A DNA stretch of 64,000 bases from Candidatus Melainabacteria bacterium (GTDB lineage Bacteria; Cyanobacteriota; Vampirovibrionia; Obscuribacterales; Obscuribacteraceae): the NCBI GenBank assembly GCA_027451745.1, contig DAIDIP010000003.1, positions 62,001 through 126,000 on the forward strand, given 5' to 3'. Position numbers and translations under genes: made by a program. The notes beneath the pieces were generated by a model, which saw only the letters and a list, made by a program, of their open reading frames with translations, was not told the origin of the DNA and made no database searches. Below are positions 36,517-46,516 of this stretch, piece by piece (position 1 is the stretch's first letter; every line of letters begins with the position of its first letter).

Positions 36517-37488
36517 TTATTCGATATCAACAGTAGCTGGTTTGACTTCAGTGCCTGATTTGTATTCTGACAAATGCTTCCAGCCTTGATGGAGAATTAA
36601 CTGATAAGCATATACCTGCTCCAACCAGCGGCGTTCACCTTCATGCAAATCTGGTCTTTCTAAGCGTCTTTTTAAACTGCCAGTGATTTGTCTTGTTTCT
36701 TCTATAGCCTTGCGATAATTGCGGACTGGTCCACGCACAACCGAAGAAACAGCCTGATTTACAACCGGTGCTACTGGTCTATGTTCGCCATTATCTGGAG
36801 ATAAAGACCTACCATTACCAACATCAGAAATATTTTCTGCCGACGCTTCATCTTCACCGTTGCGAGCATTTTGCAATTGCAGTGCTTTATTAGCAACTTG
36901 CGCAGCTATAGGGTGTTGAATAACATTTTTATGTTTATCGCCACCTCTACGTCTTTCCTTGCGCTTTGTGCGATAGCATTCCAAACAATCACGCAATCTT
37001 GGATTTGTGTGTTCAAAAGTTTTACCGCATGTTTGACAGGTAAGTGCATGTTTGGCTTTGGTGCCTGCAGCTCCGGCTTCGCCTTCTTCTGCTTCACCAT
37101 CCATAACTTGTGTTTCAGCTTCGCCTGCTGCAACAACTGTTGCATTTTCAATTTCAGCTTCAGGAACTGGATCTTCAATTACTTCATCATCACTAAGACT
37201 TGATGTATTTTCGTCTTCCATATCGTCTACCTGAGTTCCCTTTCTTAGAGTTCGCTTTTGGGCGAGAATCTCTAAAACTTCCGGATTCGATAAACCTTCC
37301 TCTTTTAACCTGCGTACTTCAAGTAATTCCTCCAATGCAGCTGGAGGAAGAACTTTAATGCCATTTTCGTCTGAGGCGGTTCTTATATGAAATTCAGCCA
37401 AGTAACGGCGTATAGTCACACTGGTTACATTGAGGTCTTTGGCTACCTGGGCAATCTTCGTGCCCTCGACCTTCGTTCTTTGTCCCAT
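36517..37488 (-). CDS. HTH and zinc-ribbon DNA-binding-type protein of unknown function
   Basis: A 323-aa protein. Residues about 8-75 look like a MerR-like winged helix-turn-helix (IAQVAKDLNVTSVTIRRYLA, then PAALEELLEVRRLKEEG). A strongly acidic low-complexity stretch spans about 85-140. A zinc ribbon follows (CQTCGKTFEHTNPRLRDCLEC, spacing C-x2-C-x14-C-x2-C) and a basic tract KRKERRR. The C-terminus is helical. Probably nucleic-acid binding. I do not recognise the family. It lies 229 nt downstream of xerC on the same strand and may be regulated separately. Confidence 0.65.
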   Translation of the reverse strand: MGQRTKVEGTKIAQVAKDLNVTSVTIRRYLAEFHIRTASDENGIKVLPPAALEELLEVRRLKEEGLSNPEVLEILAQKRTLRKGTQVDDMEDENTSSLSDDEVIEDPVPEAEIENATVVAAGEAETQVMDGEAEEGEAGAAGTKAKHALTCQTCGKTFEHTNPRLRDCLECYRTKRKERRRGGDKHKNVIQHPIAAQVANKALQLQNARNGEDEASAENISDVGNGRSLSPDNGEHRPVAPVVNQAVSSVVRGPVRNYRKAIEETRQITGSLKRRLERPDLHEGERRWLEQVYAYQLILHQGWKHLSEYKSGTEVKPATVDIE

Positions 37489-37717
37489 TTAATTTTCTAG
37501 CCTAAATAAACTGTCGTAAGCCCGATTCAATTGATAACAATTGCTTCATGACCCATCTGGGTCTGGGCTTGATTATTCTGTACCCTGGATACTGCCTTTG
37601 AAACAAGAACCCTTTCCAAGGACTATAATCAATAAAGCAGCTTACAACAAATTCTATTACGGGTCCACTTTGTTTCACTATCCACTATCTAAATTTAATA
37701 ATTGGTGATAATCGCCC

Positions 37718-38668
37718 TTAGGTTTTATCGCTGGCTAAGTATTGCTGAGCTAGTTGATAAGTGCGCCTTAAATGAGCGCGGCTCAAGTGCGTATAAAGCT
37801 GGGTGGTTATTATGCTTGCGTGCCCTAAGAGTTCTTGCACAACCCTTAGATCTGCTCCATTTTCCAATAAATGGGTAGCAAAGCTATGTCTTAAAGTATG
37901 TGGAGATAATTTCTTATATAGATGACTGTTTTTAGCCAGCCGCTTAAGAGTCTGCCAAACAACTAGTCTACTTAAACGTTGTCCGCGACGGTTTGTGAAT
38001 ACAGGCTGAGAAGAAGCTGTTTTATTGCCCCATAGTTTACCCATTTCTTGTTTATAGTCCAAAATAGTTTCAATAGCCTTTTTGCCAATAGGAACAATTC
38101 TTTCTTTGGACCCTTTGCCAAAACATTTAACACTGCCTTGGGTGAGATTAACATCCGACCAATTTAAGTGGACGAGTTCAGAAACTCTAAGTCCTGCTCC
38201 ATATAAAAGCTCGATGATCAATTTTTCTTTTAGGTTTTTGCAAGCTGAAAGTAATGAATTAATTTCACTTGTTGTTAGTACTTGAGGCAAATGTTTTGCT
38301 TTTTGTGGTCCTTGTAGGCTTTGACATGGATCATTTTTGATTAATCCAGAAGCTTTTTGCCAATCAAACCAACCACGTAGGCTAGCCAAATTGCGTGCCA
38401 CTGTAGACGGTTTTTTACCTTCGGAGCTCAATTTAGACAAATAACGAGTAATATCTTGTCGTGCAATTGAAGGACTAGAAAGTGATTTTGTAAAAGAACT
38501 CAAGTCACGACGATAGGCCATTAAAGTATTGACTGATAAACCTTTGTCTTTATAGACATAATCAAGATAATCATTAAGTCCATTATTCTGACTTTCATTG
38601 CCAATATCGAAGGACAAGGATTGAATCCTTGCCTTATTGGCAGCGGCAGTTTTGTGACTATTAGACAT
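37718..38668 (-). CDS. xerC: Tyrosine recombinase, XerC/XerD type
   Basis: A 316-aa site-specific recombinase. A SAM-like N-terminal core-binding domain spans about 30-115. The catalytic domain carries the complete set: R161 (GAGLRVSEL), K185 (GKGSKER), H257 and R260 (SPHTLRHSFATHLL), H283 (LGHASI) and the nucleophile Y292 (TTQLYTHLS). Length and motifs match the XerC/XerD chromosome-dimer resolvases rather than phage integrases. XerC versus XerD is not decided. No dif site was identified in the window. Confidence 0.9.
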   Translation of the reverse strand: MSNSHKTAAANKARIQSLSFDIGNESQNNGLNDYLDYVYKDKGLSVNTLMAYRRDLSSFTKSLSSPSIARQDITRYLSKLSSEGKKPSTVARNLASLRGWFDWQKASGLIKNDPCQSLQGPQKAKHLPQVLTTSEINSLLSACKNLKEKLIIELLYGAGLRVSELVHLNWSDVNLTQGSVKCFGKGSKERIVPIGKKAIETILDYKQEMGKLWGNKTASSQPVFTNRRGQRLSRLVVWQTLKRLAKNSHLYKKLSPHTLRHSFATHLLENGADLRVVQELLGHASIITTQLYTHLSRAHLRRTYQLAQQYLASDKT

Positions 38669-39353
38669 CCAAATAACCTGGTCTTAAAATACAAGTTCTT
38701 GGTAAATAATTTGGCGCAAGACTTATAAACACGCCAAAATTATCAGATATTCAGTTTTCAATACGCTACCAGTAATAGTATCAGTATTTTTCTTTAATGG
38801 AAAGACAAATCTTTTCTTACAGAGATCACCTTGTCAGCCTCAATAAGTGCCGATATAATTGCCGTTTTCAGCATTTTAACCAGGAACACATTAATGGTTA
38901 CCAGCGCAGTTGGGTACTCAAGTTATATAAGTCTAGCGTGCGGAGTTTTTGGTCAGGCTGGTTCCTGGCTTGTGACTTTCAATTTGATTTGGATATTTAA
39001 TTTGTTTTATGGCTTAGCTGCTTTATTTTTGGCTGAAAGTTTAAAAGGCTTATTTCATTTAATTCTCCCCATAGAATTATTAGCTGTCAGAATAGCAATT
39101 GTTATGTCTTCCAACATCGCTTTCTGGATCAGCTAAATCACTGGAAACTATAGCCTCCTTAAATTGCATATTCATGCCAACACCAACGGTCATTATGCTA
39201 GCGGAATGGTTTTTATTAGCGAAAATATTCAAAACTGTAAATATAGAGAACGCTCAGACTAATGGTTTTCAGACAATATTTCCACCTATTAGATGGCCAT
39301 CCTTGCTCGCGTTAATATCCGGATTGAATGATGCCTTCAATGATGGCAATTCG
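38669..39353. other. 685-nt region without a confident gene
   Basis: Between xerC and the AsmA-like gene no gene is supported. A TTG-started plus-strand ORF (38831-39136) of 101 codons would encode three hydrophobic stretches (for example LVTFNLIWIFNLFYGLAAL) but has no SD and no recognisable family. Other frames are short and overlap it. It could be a decayed membrane-protein gene. Nothing else was seen. Confidence 0.3.
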
Positions 39354-42300
39354 TCAATGACTATGCAACCAGCGAAATGATTTTTGAATAGATTGCGATA
39401 TAAGTTTTGGTTGATCGTATGGAGCCATAATTCGACAAGTAAATATTTCGGGGGCACCAGAAATACCACCTAATAGCGGTAGGGACGGCAATTTATCTAA
39501 TTTATGCATTGTCATTCCATCGAGCAATTTTTGCAAAGTGATTTCGCGAGATAATTCGCCGAGCTTGCCACCTAAAACGCTGTTAGATACTCGGGGCATC
39601 ACCCCAGCAACATCCAGATCGACACTGCGCGAATTTAAGTCTGCTTTTCCAGCAGCAGAGAATTTTATATCTTTACCATCATAAAGTATGTGGCGAATTG
39701 AGAGGACATCTCGATCTAAACTAAAAGCAGTGTCAATTGATTTAAATTCTGTTGCTTTGGTTGGCAGAACACTTTGCATAAGGTTGTTTACGTTGAAACC
39801 AAAAATACCCTGATGCAAAAGATTTACTTGATTCAAACGAGCATGCAACTGTTCTATTTTGCTAAAAGATCCATGGCCAATATGAATTTTGCCAGAGCCG
39901 ATCATATTTTTCTCAAGTTCTTTTGCAGCACTACCGCTAGTATCAAAGCTAAAATGAGCATTTAACAAACCTGCTGCTTTAATCTGATAACTAATCAATT
40001 GCGGCCATAATAATGCGAGGTTAGCATCATTCACATTCATATTTAGATGGGCCTTCTTTGCTTTTAGATCTGTATAGCCGTCCGCTGTTAACTGTCCCTG
40101 TGATATACGAGCCATAAAGCCTTTAAGATATATCTGCGAAAGATCGGTAATGCTTTGTCTTGATGAGTTATCATCAGCTTGCCAAACTAGGCTGCCTGAA
40201 GCTTGTGACAATTGAACGTCGGCAAGATTCAGTTTGTCCAGCTGTAAACTTAAAGGTACCGATGAATTTGTTGCCGGCTGGAAGGACATAGTGCCAATCA
40301 TATGGTTCAAATACAGTTCAGGGATAGACAAATCGGAAAGAAACAATTTGCCTGATACTAGCAGTGCTTTTGCTGGGCCTTGCAAAGAAAGAACGGCTTT
40401 TACTTGTCCAGTCAAAGTATTATTTATTACACCATAAGGAAAAATTTGGCCAATATAGCTAGCTGGAATATAATCTGATGTTTGTATTTGCAAGTCATAG
40501 GTTGACTCAGGCTTGGTGTTATCTTTAACACTGCGAAAATTATTGACCGTGCCTTGAACATTTATTGAATTACCGGCAAAATCAAAACTCAGATTACGCC
40601 AGGTAAGTTTTTGATCATCGAAACTGCAAGAACCGTTGATAGTGAACTTTTTATTGGGTTGATAAAAATTGAAATTGCCAGCGGTGATAGTTAGTCCAGC
40701 ATCTGGATCGGCTGAGATGGTGAAAGATTGGTGCGAGATAGTATTGCGAGCATGACTTTTCAGTTTAACAAAAATTGCTTTTTTTGCTTGTAATCCGATA
40801 GAACATTTTTGTCCTGGAGAAGAGAACAAAGACACCAGATCGTTCAAATGATCCGGTGTTACTTGAGTAATTAGTTCTCCGTGCCACTGTGCGGATTTGT
40901 CTTTATAATTTGCAAGCTTTCCATGCAAATTAAAACTTGTATCATCAATATTGCCTGATACATCTGGCAATATTAGATCGTTATCTGTAAAAATCGCCTT
41001 GCCTTTTATGTTGCGACAAAACAATTTTTGGGGTCCAGATTTAAAACTTGTGCCACTGATTTGAATAACACTATTCAAATGCGGTTTATCCTTTTGATAA
41101 ATATATTCAACAGTGCCAGCTATGTCTCCTTTTAGATTATTGATCTGGAATTTTTTACTGAGTGAGGAACAATAATTAAACAAAGCATTTGAAGATAGAG
41201 CATTTGAATAATTTTGCAAATCAGCTAAATCAATATTGTCTATCCACAAATTAAGTTTCTCAAGCTTATATGGAGCATTAGTATTAACGATTGTGCTAAT
41301 TGTGCATTTGGAATCCTGGCTAGATAGGCTGACCTTTTCCAGAGAAATAATATTATTCATATAAGATAATTTGCCATTCAGAGCATGAAGCGGCTGTTTA
41401 GTATTCGGCATACTAAAGACGATATCTTCGGGTAAAGCAACAAGGGTAAAAACTGGCTTAGCGGGGGTGCCTTTGATTAATAAATCTATATCGGCAAGCT
41501 TGCCCGATAATCGCCATGCATCTATGATTTTTGTATCAAGATGAAATAGTTGCAGAACTCCCTGCAGGTCGACTACATAAATATTTTTGGCATGGAGATG
41601 AAATTCTAGAGGCTGTTTTTTTGCGCTTGGTGCATTAGCATTAATATCGACTGTGGTGGTATCAGCAATTTTAAAATTTATATTTTTACAGCTGAGACCT
41701 TGTGAGCCTGCTTCATAAATTCCGTTCAAATGATCTATATCTAAGCGAGGTTCTGAAATACGCAATCTAGCATCATCAAAGATGGTTTTACATATTAGTT
41801 CATTTGGTACTTTTTCTGTATTTTCTGTTGGTTGACTAATTTTTGCTTCTATTTGTGCTTTACCGCCCAATTCGATGTGTGCATCAGGGCGTAAACCTAG
41901 AAACGTTTTTACTTTTTTACCAAAAAGTGTATCTCTATTTACTTTATTAGAGAATTGGTTCAACAATAGATCTTTGTTAGAAATGACTAACTGATTCCAG
42001 AGACCATCTTTATTTGCTTGTCCTGAAATTTTCCAGGACATTTGTTCATCTACAAGATCACAATCAGCCAGGGTAATACCTTGATCTGATTTTTCAATTA
42101 TTGTGCCTGAGAATATTGCTTTTTTTGATAAATCTAGCTCCTGCCGATATGCTTTCTCAAATGGAGTGGCACTGGGATCAACTTTATTATTAGTAAATCG
42201 ATTTATTGCTAATAAAAGTGGCGTAATACCATCTATATTTACATCGGCGGCTTTAGCTTCTATTGAATATGCTGGTTTGTTTTGAGCCTCATTGAAATGT

Positions 42301-43604
42301 AAATCAAGAAATAGTTTACCATTAAGATTTTTCAAATCTTGACTGTCACCGTCTTTAGTGCCACTTGTCATATTGCAATAAACGAAGGAAGCAAGTGAGC
42401 TCAATTTTTTCAAGTCACCTAAGAGTCCAACAATAGACCAATCATAGCTCTGTGAACTACCATCAGCAGTGTTTTGCAATTGCCCAGCACTATTGAAGAG
42501 CACTTGGTAGTCAGGAATCTTAACTACAGTTTTATTCCAACTGATAGCATCCGGTTTGAGTTCTATCTGGGCTGCCAACTCGGTTTGGGGTAAAGTTACA
42601 CTTGTATTATTGCGAGAACGAAGCAATAGATTGTCTACTTTTAGCTGTAGGTTACCAGACATTTTATTGCTGGGTACACCATCTACCATGGCATGAAAAT
42701 CAAATAACCCCATAGGTGGTAAAAAAATATTTGCAGAGCCTGAGCCTGATGAGTTAGTTTGATATATCAATGTTTTTAATCTTGCAAACGGATTAAAAAA
42801 AGATAGATCTTTGTTATTAACTGCAAATAAAGCAGCTACTGTTTGCCAATTTTCAGCTGTAAATCTTTTGGTTGTTAATTCGAAATGCCCTTTTTTCTCC
42901 CACCATGGTTTGTTGTTTTGTCCCCACGTTTTGCTTTCAAAAGTATATTGAGCGCGTTTATCCGCACCTCCTAAATCGAAAGACATTTTGACTTGGGCCG
43001 GGATAAAATTTCCTGCTCGCACTAGTTTAATTTGCACTTTATTCAATTCAGTATCAGGGAAACGATGGTAATTGAGGGCAGGTTCTCGATCAACAACAAA
43101 TATATGACCGTCTGTTATTTGAATAGAGTCTATATCTGGTGAAGCAACAAGTAAGTCGTTAAAATTCCATTTGTTCTCATCTACTCGCACTGCCATAAAA
43201 AGAGGGTTCTGGATGTCTACATATTCGATTTTTCCAATGCCTATTAATAGCGGCCAAAGTGAAAAGCCTATTTCACAATTGCTTGCCATTAAGAAGGGAT
43301 CACCACTCTTTTCAGCAATAAGAAACCTTGAAGTATGAACAGAAAAACCCTGCCACCCAAAATGCCAAGAAAGTTTTCCTAATTTCACATTGCGGTGAAT
43401 AGATTGTCCCATCATTTGTTCGAGTCCGGGTCTTAGCCAATTTATATCGGTAAGTATGGCTATGATAAAAATTATGAAACTAAAACCCAACCAGGTAAAC
43501 AAAAAAGCGGCTCTGACCAAAAAAAGCTTTTTGCGGACCTGTTTTTTACCCCCAGGCTTGTCTAAGCCTGGTTCTTTATCATCAATTGCTTTGGTTGCTT
43601 CCAA
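39354..43604 (-). CDS. Large AsmA-like / TamB-like envelope protein
   Basis: A 1416-aa protein. An N-terminal cytoplasmic basic stretch is followed by one membrane helix (about residues 26-50, LFLVRAAFLFTWLGFSFIIF) and a very long periplasmic region of repeated beta segments. The segment after the helix (IHRNVKLGKLSWHFGWQGF) and the C-terminal part (about 1230-1400, GSGKIHIGHGSF, ILYDGKDIKFSAAGKADLN) match AsmA and AsmA_2 domains. Such proteins form bridge-like grooves moving phospholipids between membranes, so this supports a diderm envelope. The start is TTG at 43604. Confidence 0.82.
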   Translation of the reverse strand: MEATKAIDDKEPGLDKPGGKKQVRKKLFLVRAAFLFTWLGFSFIIFIIAILTDINWLRPGLEQMMGQSIHRNVKLGKLSWHFGWQGFSVHTSRFLIAEKSGDPFLMASNCEIGFSLWPLLIGIGKIEYVDIQNPLFMAVRVDENKWNFNDLLVASPDIDSIQITDGHIFVVDREPALNYHRFPDTELNKVQIKLVRAGNFIPAQVKMSFDLGGADKRAQYTFESKTWGQNNKPWWEKKGHFELTTKRFTAENWQTVAALFAVNNKDLSFFNPFARLKTLIYQTNSSGSGSANIFLPPMGLFDFHAMVDGVPSNKMSGNLQLKVDNLLLRSRNNTSVTLPQTELAAQIELKPDAISWNKTVVKIPDYQVLFNSAGQLQNTADGSSQSYDWSIVGLLGDLKKLSSLASFVYCNMTSGTKDGDSQDLKNLNGKLFLDLHFNEAQNKPAYSIEAKAADVNIDGITPLLLAINRFTNNKVDPSATPFEKAYRQELDLSKKAIFSGTIIEKSDQGITLADCDLVDEQMSWKISGQANKDGLWNQLVISNKDLLLNQFSNKVNRDTLFGKKVKTFLGLRPDAHIELGGKAQIEAKISQPTENTEKVPNELICKTIFDDARLRISEPRLDIDHLNGIYEAGSQGLSCKNINFKIADTTTVDINANAPSAKKQPLEFHLHAKNIYVVDLQGVLQLFHLDTKIIDAWRLSGKLADIDLLIKGTPAKPVFTLVALPEDIVFSMPNTKQPLHALNGKLSYMNNIISLEKVSLSSQDSKCTISTIVNTNAPYKLEKLNLWIDNIDLADLQNYSNALSSNALFNYCSSLSKKFQINNLKGDIAGTVEYIYQKDKPHLNSVIQISGTSFKSGPQKLFCRNIKGKAIFTDNDLILPDVSGNIDDTSFNLHGKLANYKDKSAQWHGELITQVTPDHLNDLVSLFSSPGQKCSIGLQAKKAIFVKLKSHARNTISHQSFTISADPDAGLTITAGNFNFYQPNKKFTINGSCSFDDQKLTWRNLSFDFAGNSINVQGTVNNFRSVKDNTKPESTYDLQIQTSDYIPASYIGQIFPYGVINNTLTGQVKAVLSLQGPAKALLVSGKLFLSDLSIPELYLNHMIGTMSFQPATNSSVPLSLQLDKLNLADVQLSQASGSLVWQADDNSSRQSITDLSQIYLKGFMARISQGQLTADGYTDLKAKKAHLNMNVNDANLALLWPQLISYQIKAAGLLNAHFSFDTSGSAAKELEKNMIGSGKIHIGHGSFSKIEQLHARLNQVNLLHQGIFGFNVNNLMQSVLPTKATEFKSIDTAFSLDRDVLSIRHILYDGKDIKFSAAGKADLNSRSVDLDVAGVMPRVSNSVLGGKLGELSREITLQKLLDGMTMHKLDKLPSLPLLGGISGAPEIFTCRIMAPYDQPKLISQSIQKSFRWLHSH

Positions 43605-43663
43605 GGGAGACTTCTATTTTTATAATTGCAACACTTTATTGTACGCGCAAGTATCAGTTTACC

Positions 43664-44929
43664 TTACGAAGCCAGATGATTTTCATAGGCATAACGAACT
43701 AAGGCTGCACGGCTGGCTAAATTAAGCTTTTTCCTTAGTCTGGAAACATGGACTTCAGTAGTTCCTTCCGTTATATGGAGGGTTTCAGCTATTTCACGAT
43801 TTGATAGTCCTTCGGCCACTTTTTGCAAAACTTCTATCTCTCTGGTACTAAGTTTAACTCTCACTCTTTCTTGACTTTCATGCTTTTCTGTAAAACGCTG
43901 GGTTGAATTTACGACACTATTTAATTGTGAGCATAAGTCGGTCAATTTATCGATACTGCGGCTTTGCGTTTCTAACATTTGATAAAGTTTGGCTTGACTT
44001 ATAGCAATCGCTAACTGATTAGCTATACGAGATAATAAATTAATTTGGGCAGGAGTCCAAACACGCATTTCATAGCAATCATCCAGGTGCAGAAAGCCCA
44101 TTAATCTGCCTCTATAAATGAGCGGCACCATAAGCATCGACTTAATACCATAGGTGGTTAAGTCATTTCTTACATCAACGGCAAATGGAAAGCTATCATC
44201 TTGGTTTACAACTAGTGGACGTCTTTCATCTTGCGATAACAAAAGATCGTGATAACGAGAAAAAATAATGCTTTTTTCCGATATAGCAGAAAGGCTAGAT
44301 GAAGTAACTTGTCGCATCACTTTTACTTGCTCTAAATTTTCTGAAATTGTACAGATAATTGTTCGAGAAGACTTAAATTCGTCAGAAATATTTTGGGCAG
44401 CCTTATCAATAATGTAATCAAGATCTAGCGATCCGTGAATAGTAATGATTAATCTGTTGAGCAAGGCTTCGTCCTTAGATGATTGCTCTACCCTTTTATA
44501 TGTTTCTCTTAAATTTTCTAAAAGCATTGCTCTTTGAACATTAGTTACCAAAGCTCTGGGCAAAAAGCTTTGATATGAACCAATTTTTGGCAAAAAGTCA
44601 GTAGCACCTGCCACAATTACCTTTACAGCCAATTCGGTATTGTCATTAGCCGTCATAACAATAATGGGACAATAAGGTTTTAATTCGTGGCACGATTTAA
44701 TCCATTCTTCGCCATCCATATCTGATAACGCAAAGTCCATGACCACTAGGTCATAATTGTTTTTCCTTAAGGCATCTAATGCTTGATGACCATTCTTTAT
44801 AACCTCGATAGCAAAAAGAGGCGCCTGGGCCTTAATGGCGTCACAGCAAAGCTTTATTTCATCTTCATTATCAGCTAAAAAAAGCGCAATACGCTTCTCT
44901 GGTGACCAGGCATTATTTTTATCAGACAT
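43664..44929 (-). CDS. Response regulator: REC-GAF-LuxR HTH
   Basis: A 421-aa transcription regulator. The receiver domain (1-125) has the phospho-acceptor D65 (LVVMDFALSDMDG), acidic D20/E22, T93 and K115 (DFLPKIGSY). A GAF domain spans about 160-310. A C-terminal LuxR/FixJ-type HTH at about 355-420 shows the motif LSTREIEVLQKVAEGLSNRE, then IAETLHITEGTTEVHVSRLR. It would be activated by a histidine kinase that is not in this window. Convergent genes are absent; the AsmA-like gene follows 59 nt downstream. Confidence 0.88.
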   Translation of the reverse strand: MSDKNNAWSPEKRIALFLADNEDEIKLCCDAIKAQAPLFAIEVIKNGHQALDALRKNNYDLVVMDFALSDMDGEEWIKSCHELKPYCPIIVMTANDNTELAVKVIVAGATDFLPKIGSYQSFLPRALVTNVQRAMLLENLRETYKRVEQSSKDEALLNRLIITIHGSLDLDYIIDKAAQNISDEFKSSRTIICTISENLEQVKVMRQVTSSSLSAISEKSIIFSRYHDLLLSQDERRPLVVNQDDSFPFAVDVRNDLTTYGIKSMLMVPLIYRGRLMGFLHLDDCYEMRVWTPAQINLLSRIANQLAIAISQAKLYQMLETQSRSIDKLTDLCSQLNSVVNSTQRFTEKHESQERVRVKLSTREIEVLQKVAEGLSNREIAETLHITEGTTEVHVSRLRKKLNLASRAALVRYAYENHLAS

Positions 44930-45097
44930 ATTGACTTCGGCCTTACTTATAATGCATTACGTACTAGCTTATACATATCCATCTATTGTTTAATATAAAC
45001 TCACTTGGCAATATAAGAAAGACTGTAGGCATTTATTGTTTTCCTAGCGACAGCTGAGCTGGATTAATTGATATAAATGAAAATGTAACCCTACAGT

Positions 45098-45236
45098 AAA
45101 GAGAAGGATATCGAACGCAATGCCCGCCAAATAATTTGACCAGTGCCAACCCCCCGCTCAAGATCTGGTCAATTGCGGATAAAGGTGTCCACGACTTAAA
45201 GAAGCAGCCTGTGCCCTGGCTGCTTCTTTATAATTT
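45098..45236 (+). ncRNA. Candidate small structured RNA with terminator
   Basis: The 312-nt gap upstream of the REC-GAF-LuxR gene has no ORF but contains a plausible plus-strand transcription unit. A promoter-like TTGATA (45068) with an 18-nt spacer and TACAGT (45092-45097) is followed by a hairpin TTGACCAG/CTGGTCAA (45136-45172, with a C-rich loop), then the perfect 13-bp hairpin at 45197-45230 followed by TAATTT. No RNA family is recognised. The final hairpin may instead terminate the convergent 92-aa gene. Confidence 0.35.
45197..45230. terminator. Perfect 13-bp terminator-like hairpin
   Basis: TAAAGAAGCAGCC (45197-45209), an 8-nt loop and GGCTGCTTCTTTA (45218-45230). The A-rich and T-rich ends make it capable of acting in both directions. 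It lies 12 nt past the stop of the minus-strand 92-aa gene. Confidence 0.8.
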
Positions 45237-45241
45237 AGGGC

Positions 45242-45520
45242 TTAACTTCCTAATCCGGTGACAACCACTGGCTGTCTACCCCGTTGTATATATACATTTG
45301 TCAATTGTGAATGCTTAACATGATTAATATTTTTAATTTCTGCCCAATAAGGCAAAGATTGGGGATTGAAATCTATCTTATTGGCAAGCGCACCATCGGC
45401 ATTATGAAAAATCCCCTGAATTTCATATTCATCTTCGCCAAATTGACTAATTTTGGGGTCTTTAAAATAACCAAGCATCGCCCCATTACTTTTGTAGATA
45501 TTCACAATTTCTTCAGTCAT
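45242..45520 (-). CDS. Small hypothetical protein (92 aa)
   Basis: I do not recognise this protein. It is soluble and mildly acidic, begins MTEEIVNIYKSNGAMLGYFK and is rich in short beta-strand-like segments (EDEYEIQGIFHN, QLTNVYIQRG, RQPVVVTGL). This suggests a small beta-barrel or fibre-like fold. It is followed at once by a strong terminator hairpin and stands alone, divergent from the ferredoxin gene across 223 nt. An imperfect inverted repeat, GATCG-CTAT-CGATC at 45648-45661, lies in that gap. Confidence 0.6.
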   Translation of the reverse strand: MTEEIVNIYKSNGAMLGYFKDPKISQFGEDEYEIQGIFHNADGALANKIDFNPQSLPYWAEIKNINHVKHSQLTNVYIQRGRQPVVVTGLGS

Positions 45521-45743
45521 TTTTTCCGCCAGTCATTTATATGTTTTTTACCTGACCAATAAATAGGTCTTGCGCAATGTTAACAGGTAAGAAATAGTCC
45601 AAGCCTACTGAAGAATATCTTGTGTTAAGAAAAATGAGCAAGGTGACGATCGCTATCGATCACTTACTTCAAGCATGCTTTATTTAGGGAGTATCTGATA
45701 GATTATTTACTAAGTAGAGATAGAGCTGTAAGGAGTTTGCCAA

Positions 45744-45968
45744 ATGTCATATACCATCGTCGCTGACGTTTGTGAGGGTGTGGGTGATTGTATCCCCGTT
45801 TGTCCAGTTGAATGCATCCACTGGGCAGAAGGAAAAACCAACACTAAAAATACTAAATATACTTATATAGATGACGCTACTTGCATCGATTGCGGTGCAT
45901 GCTTATCTGTTTGTCCAATTGAAGGGGCCATCCTCGACGAATGGAAGCCTGAATTGCAAAAGCCCTAA
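45744..45968 (+). CDS. Dicluster (7Fe/8Fe) ferredoxin of cyanobacterial type
   Basis: A 74-aa electron carrier. Cysteines C10, C16, C20 and C24 (DVCEGVGDCIPVCPVECI) and C47, C50, C53, C57 (TCIDCGACLSVCPIEGAI) provide ligands for two iron-sulfur clusters. The C-x5-C-x3-C-P spacing of the first group, followed by a Trp/Gly loop, and the C-terminal EWKPELQ are close to soluble bacterial-type ferredoxins of cyanobacteria. It is a single gene with its own terminator. The partner oxidoreductase is unknown. Confidence 0.92.
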   Translation: MSYTIVADVCEGVGDCIPVCPVECIHWAEGKTNTKNTKYTYIDDATCIDCGACLSVCPIEGAILDEWKPELQKP

Positions 45969-45998
45969 GTCACAAACAGTCAATTTAGAAGTATTTAT

Positions 45999-46027
45999 AA
46001 AGGTGCTCCTTCTCAGGGGCACCTTTT
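45999..46027 (+). terminator. Rho-independent terminator of the ferredoxin gene
   Basis: AAAGGTGCTCC (45999-46009) pairs with GGGGCACCTTT (46016-46026) with a single G-U pair and a 6-nt loop, ending in TTTT. It lies 30 nt past the ferredoxin stop. Confidence 0.85.
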
Positions 46028-46141
46028 GCTTCGAAATGTTGACAAAAGGCTATCTGATAAGCTTCCAGGCTCAACCAATTGACTATCTATGCTATTATTT
46101 TTATGAATTAGTCGAGAAAAATATTAGGAAATTGTAAGACA

Positions 46142-46411
46142 ATGGTTTTGCTATTAGAGAAGAAAAAAGAAATAGTCACTGCGCAACAGTTGCACAAGAA
46201 AGATACCGGTTCTCCAGAAGTTCAGATAGCTATTCTGACCGAGAGAATCAATCAACTTACAGAGCATTTGCGTGCACACAGCAAAGATTTTCACAGCCGT
46301 CGTGGGTTACTGATGATGGTCGGTAAACGTCGTCGTCTGCTCAAATATTTATCAAGCGAAAGTCATGAGCGCTATCGTACCTTGATCAATAAACTAGGAC
46401 TGCGTCGTTAA
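46142..46411 (+). CDS. rpsO: 30S ribosomal protein S15
   Basis: An 89-aa primary-binding small-subunit protein. The core [40 protein letters not shown] and [14 protein letters not shown] is canonical. It lies upstream of pnp, the conserved rpsO-pnp arrangement. The start is ATG 46142; the SD is not strong. Confidence 0.97.
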   Translation: MVLLLEKKKEIVTAQQLHKKDTGSPEVQIAILTERINQLTEHLRAHSKDFHSRRGLLMMVGKRRRLLKYLSSESHERYRTLINKLGLRR

Positions 46412-46516
46412 CAAGGTGCAAACGATAGTGCGTTTAGACAAAGGCTCATTCAGATTGCCTTTGTCCTTTCGGTTATTAATATCTGAAAAAGCTTTTTTAT
46501 AGTTGAGGAACAAATA

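Noticed and set aside
38831-39136. A 101-aa plus-strand hydrophobic ORF between xerC and the AsmA-like gene
   Set aside because: There is no SD and no family; several short frames overlap. It is listed only as an unexplained region.
3375-45196. The 11-mer GTGTCCACGAC occurs near 3380 and near 45186
   Set aside because: Only two copies and no extension of similarity. Chance is sufficient.
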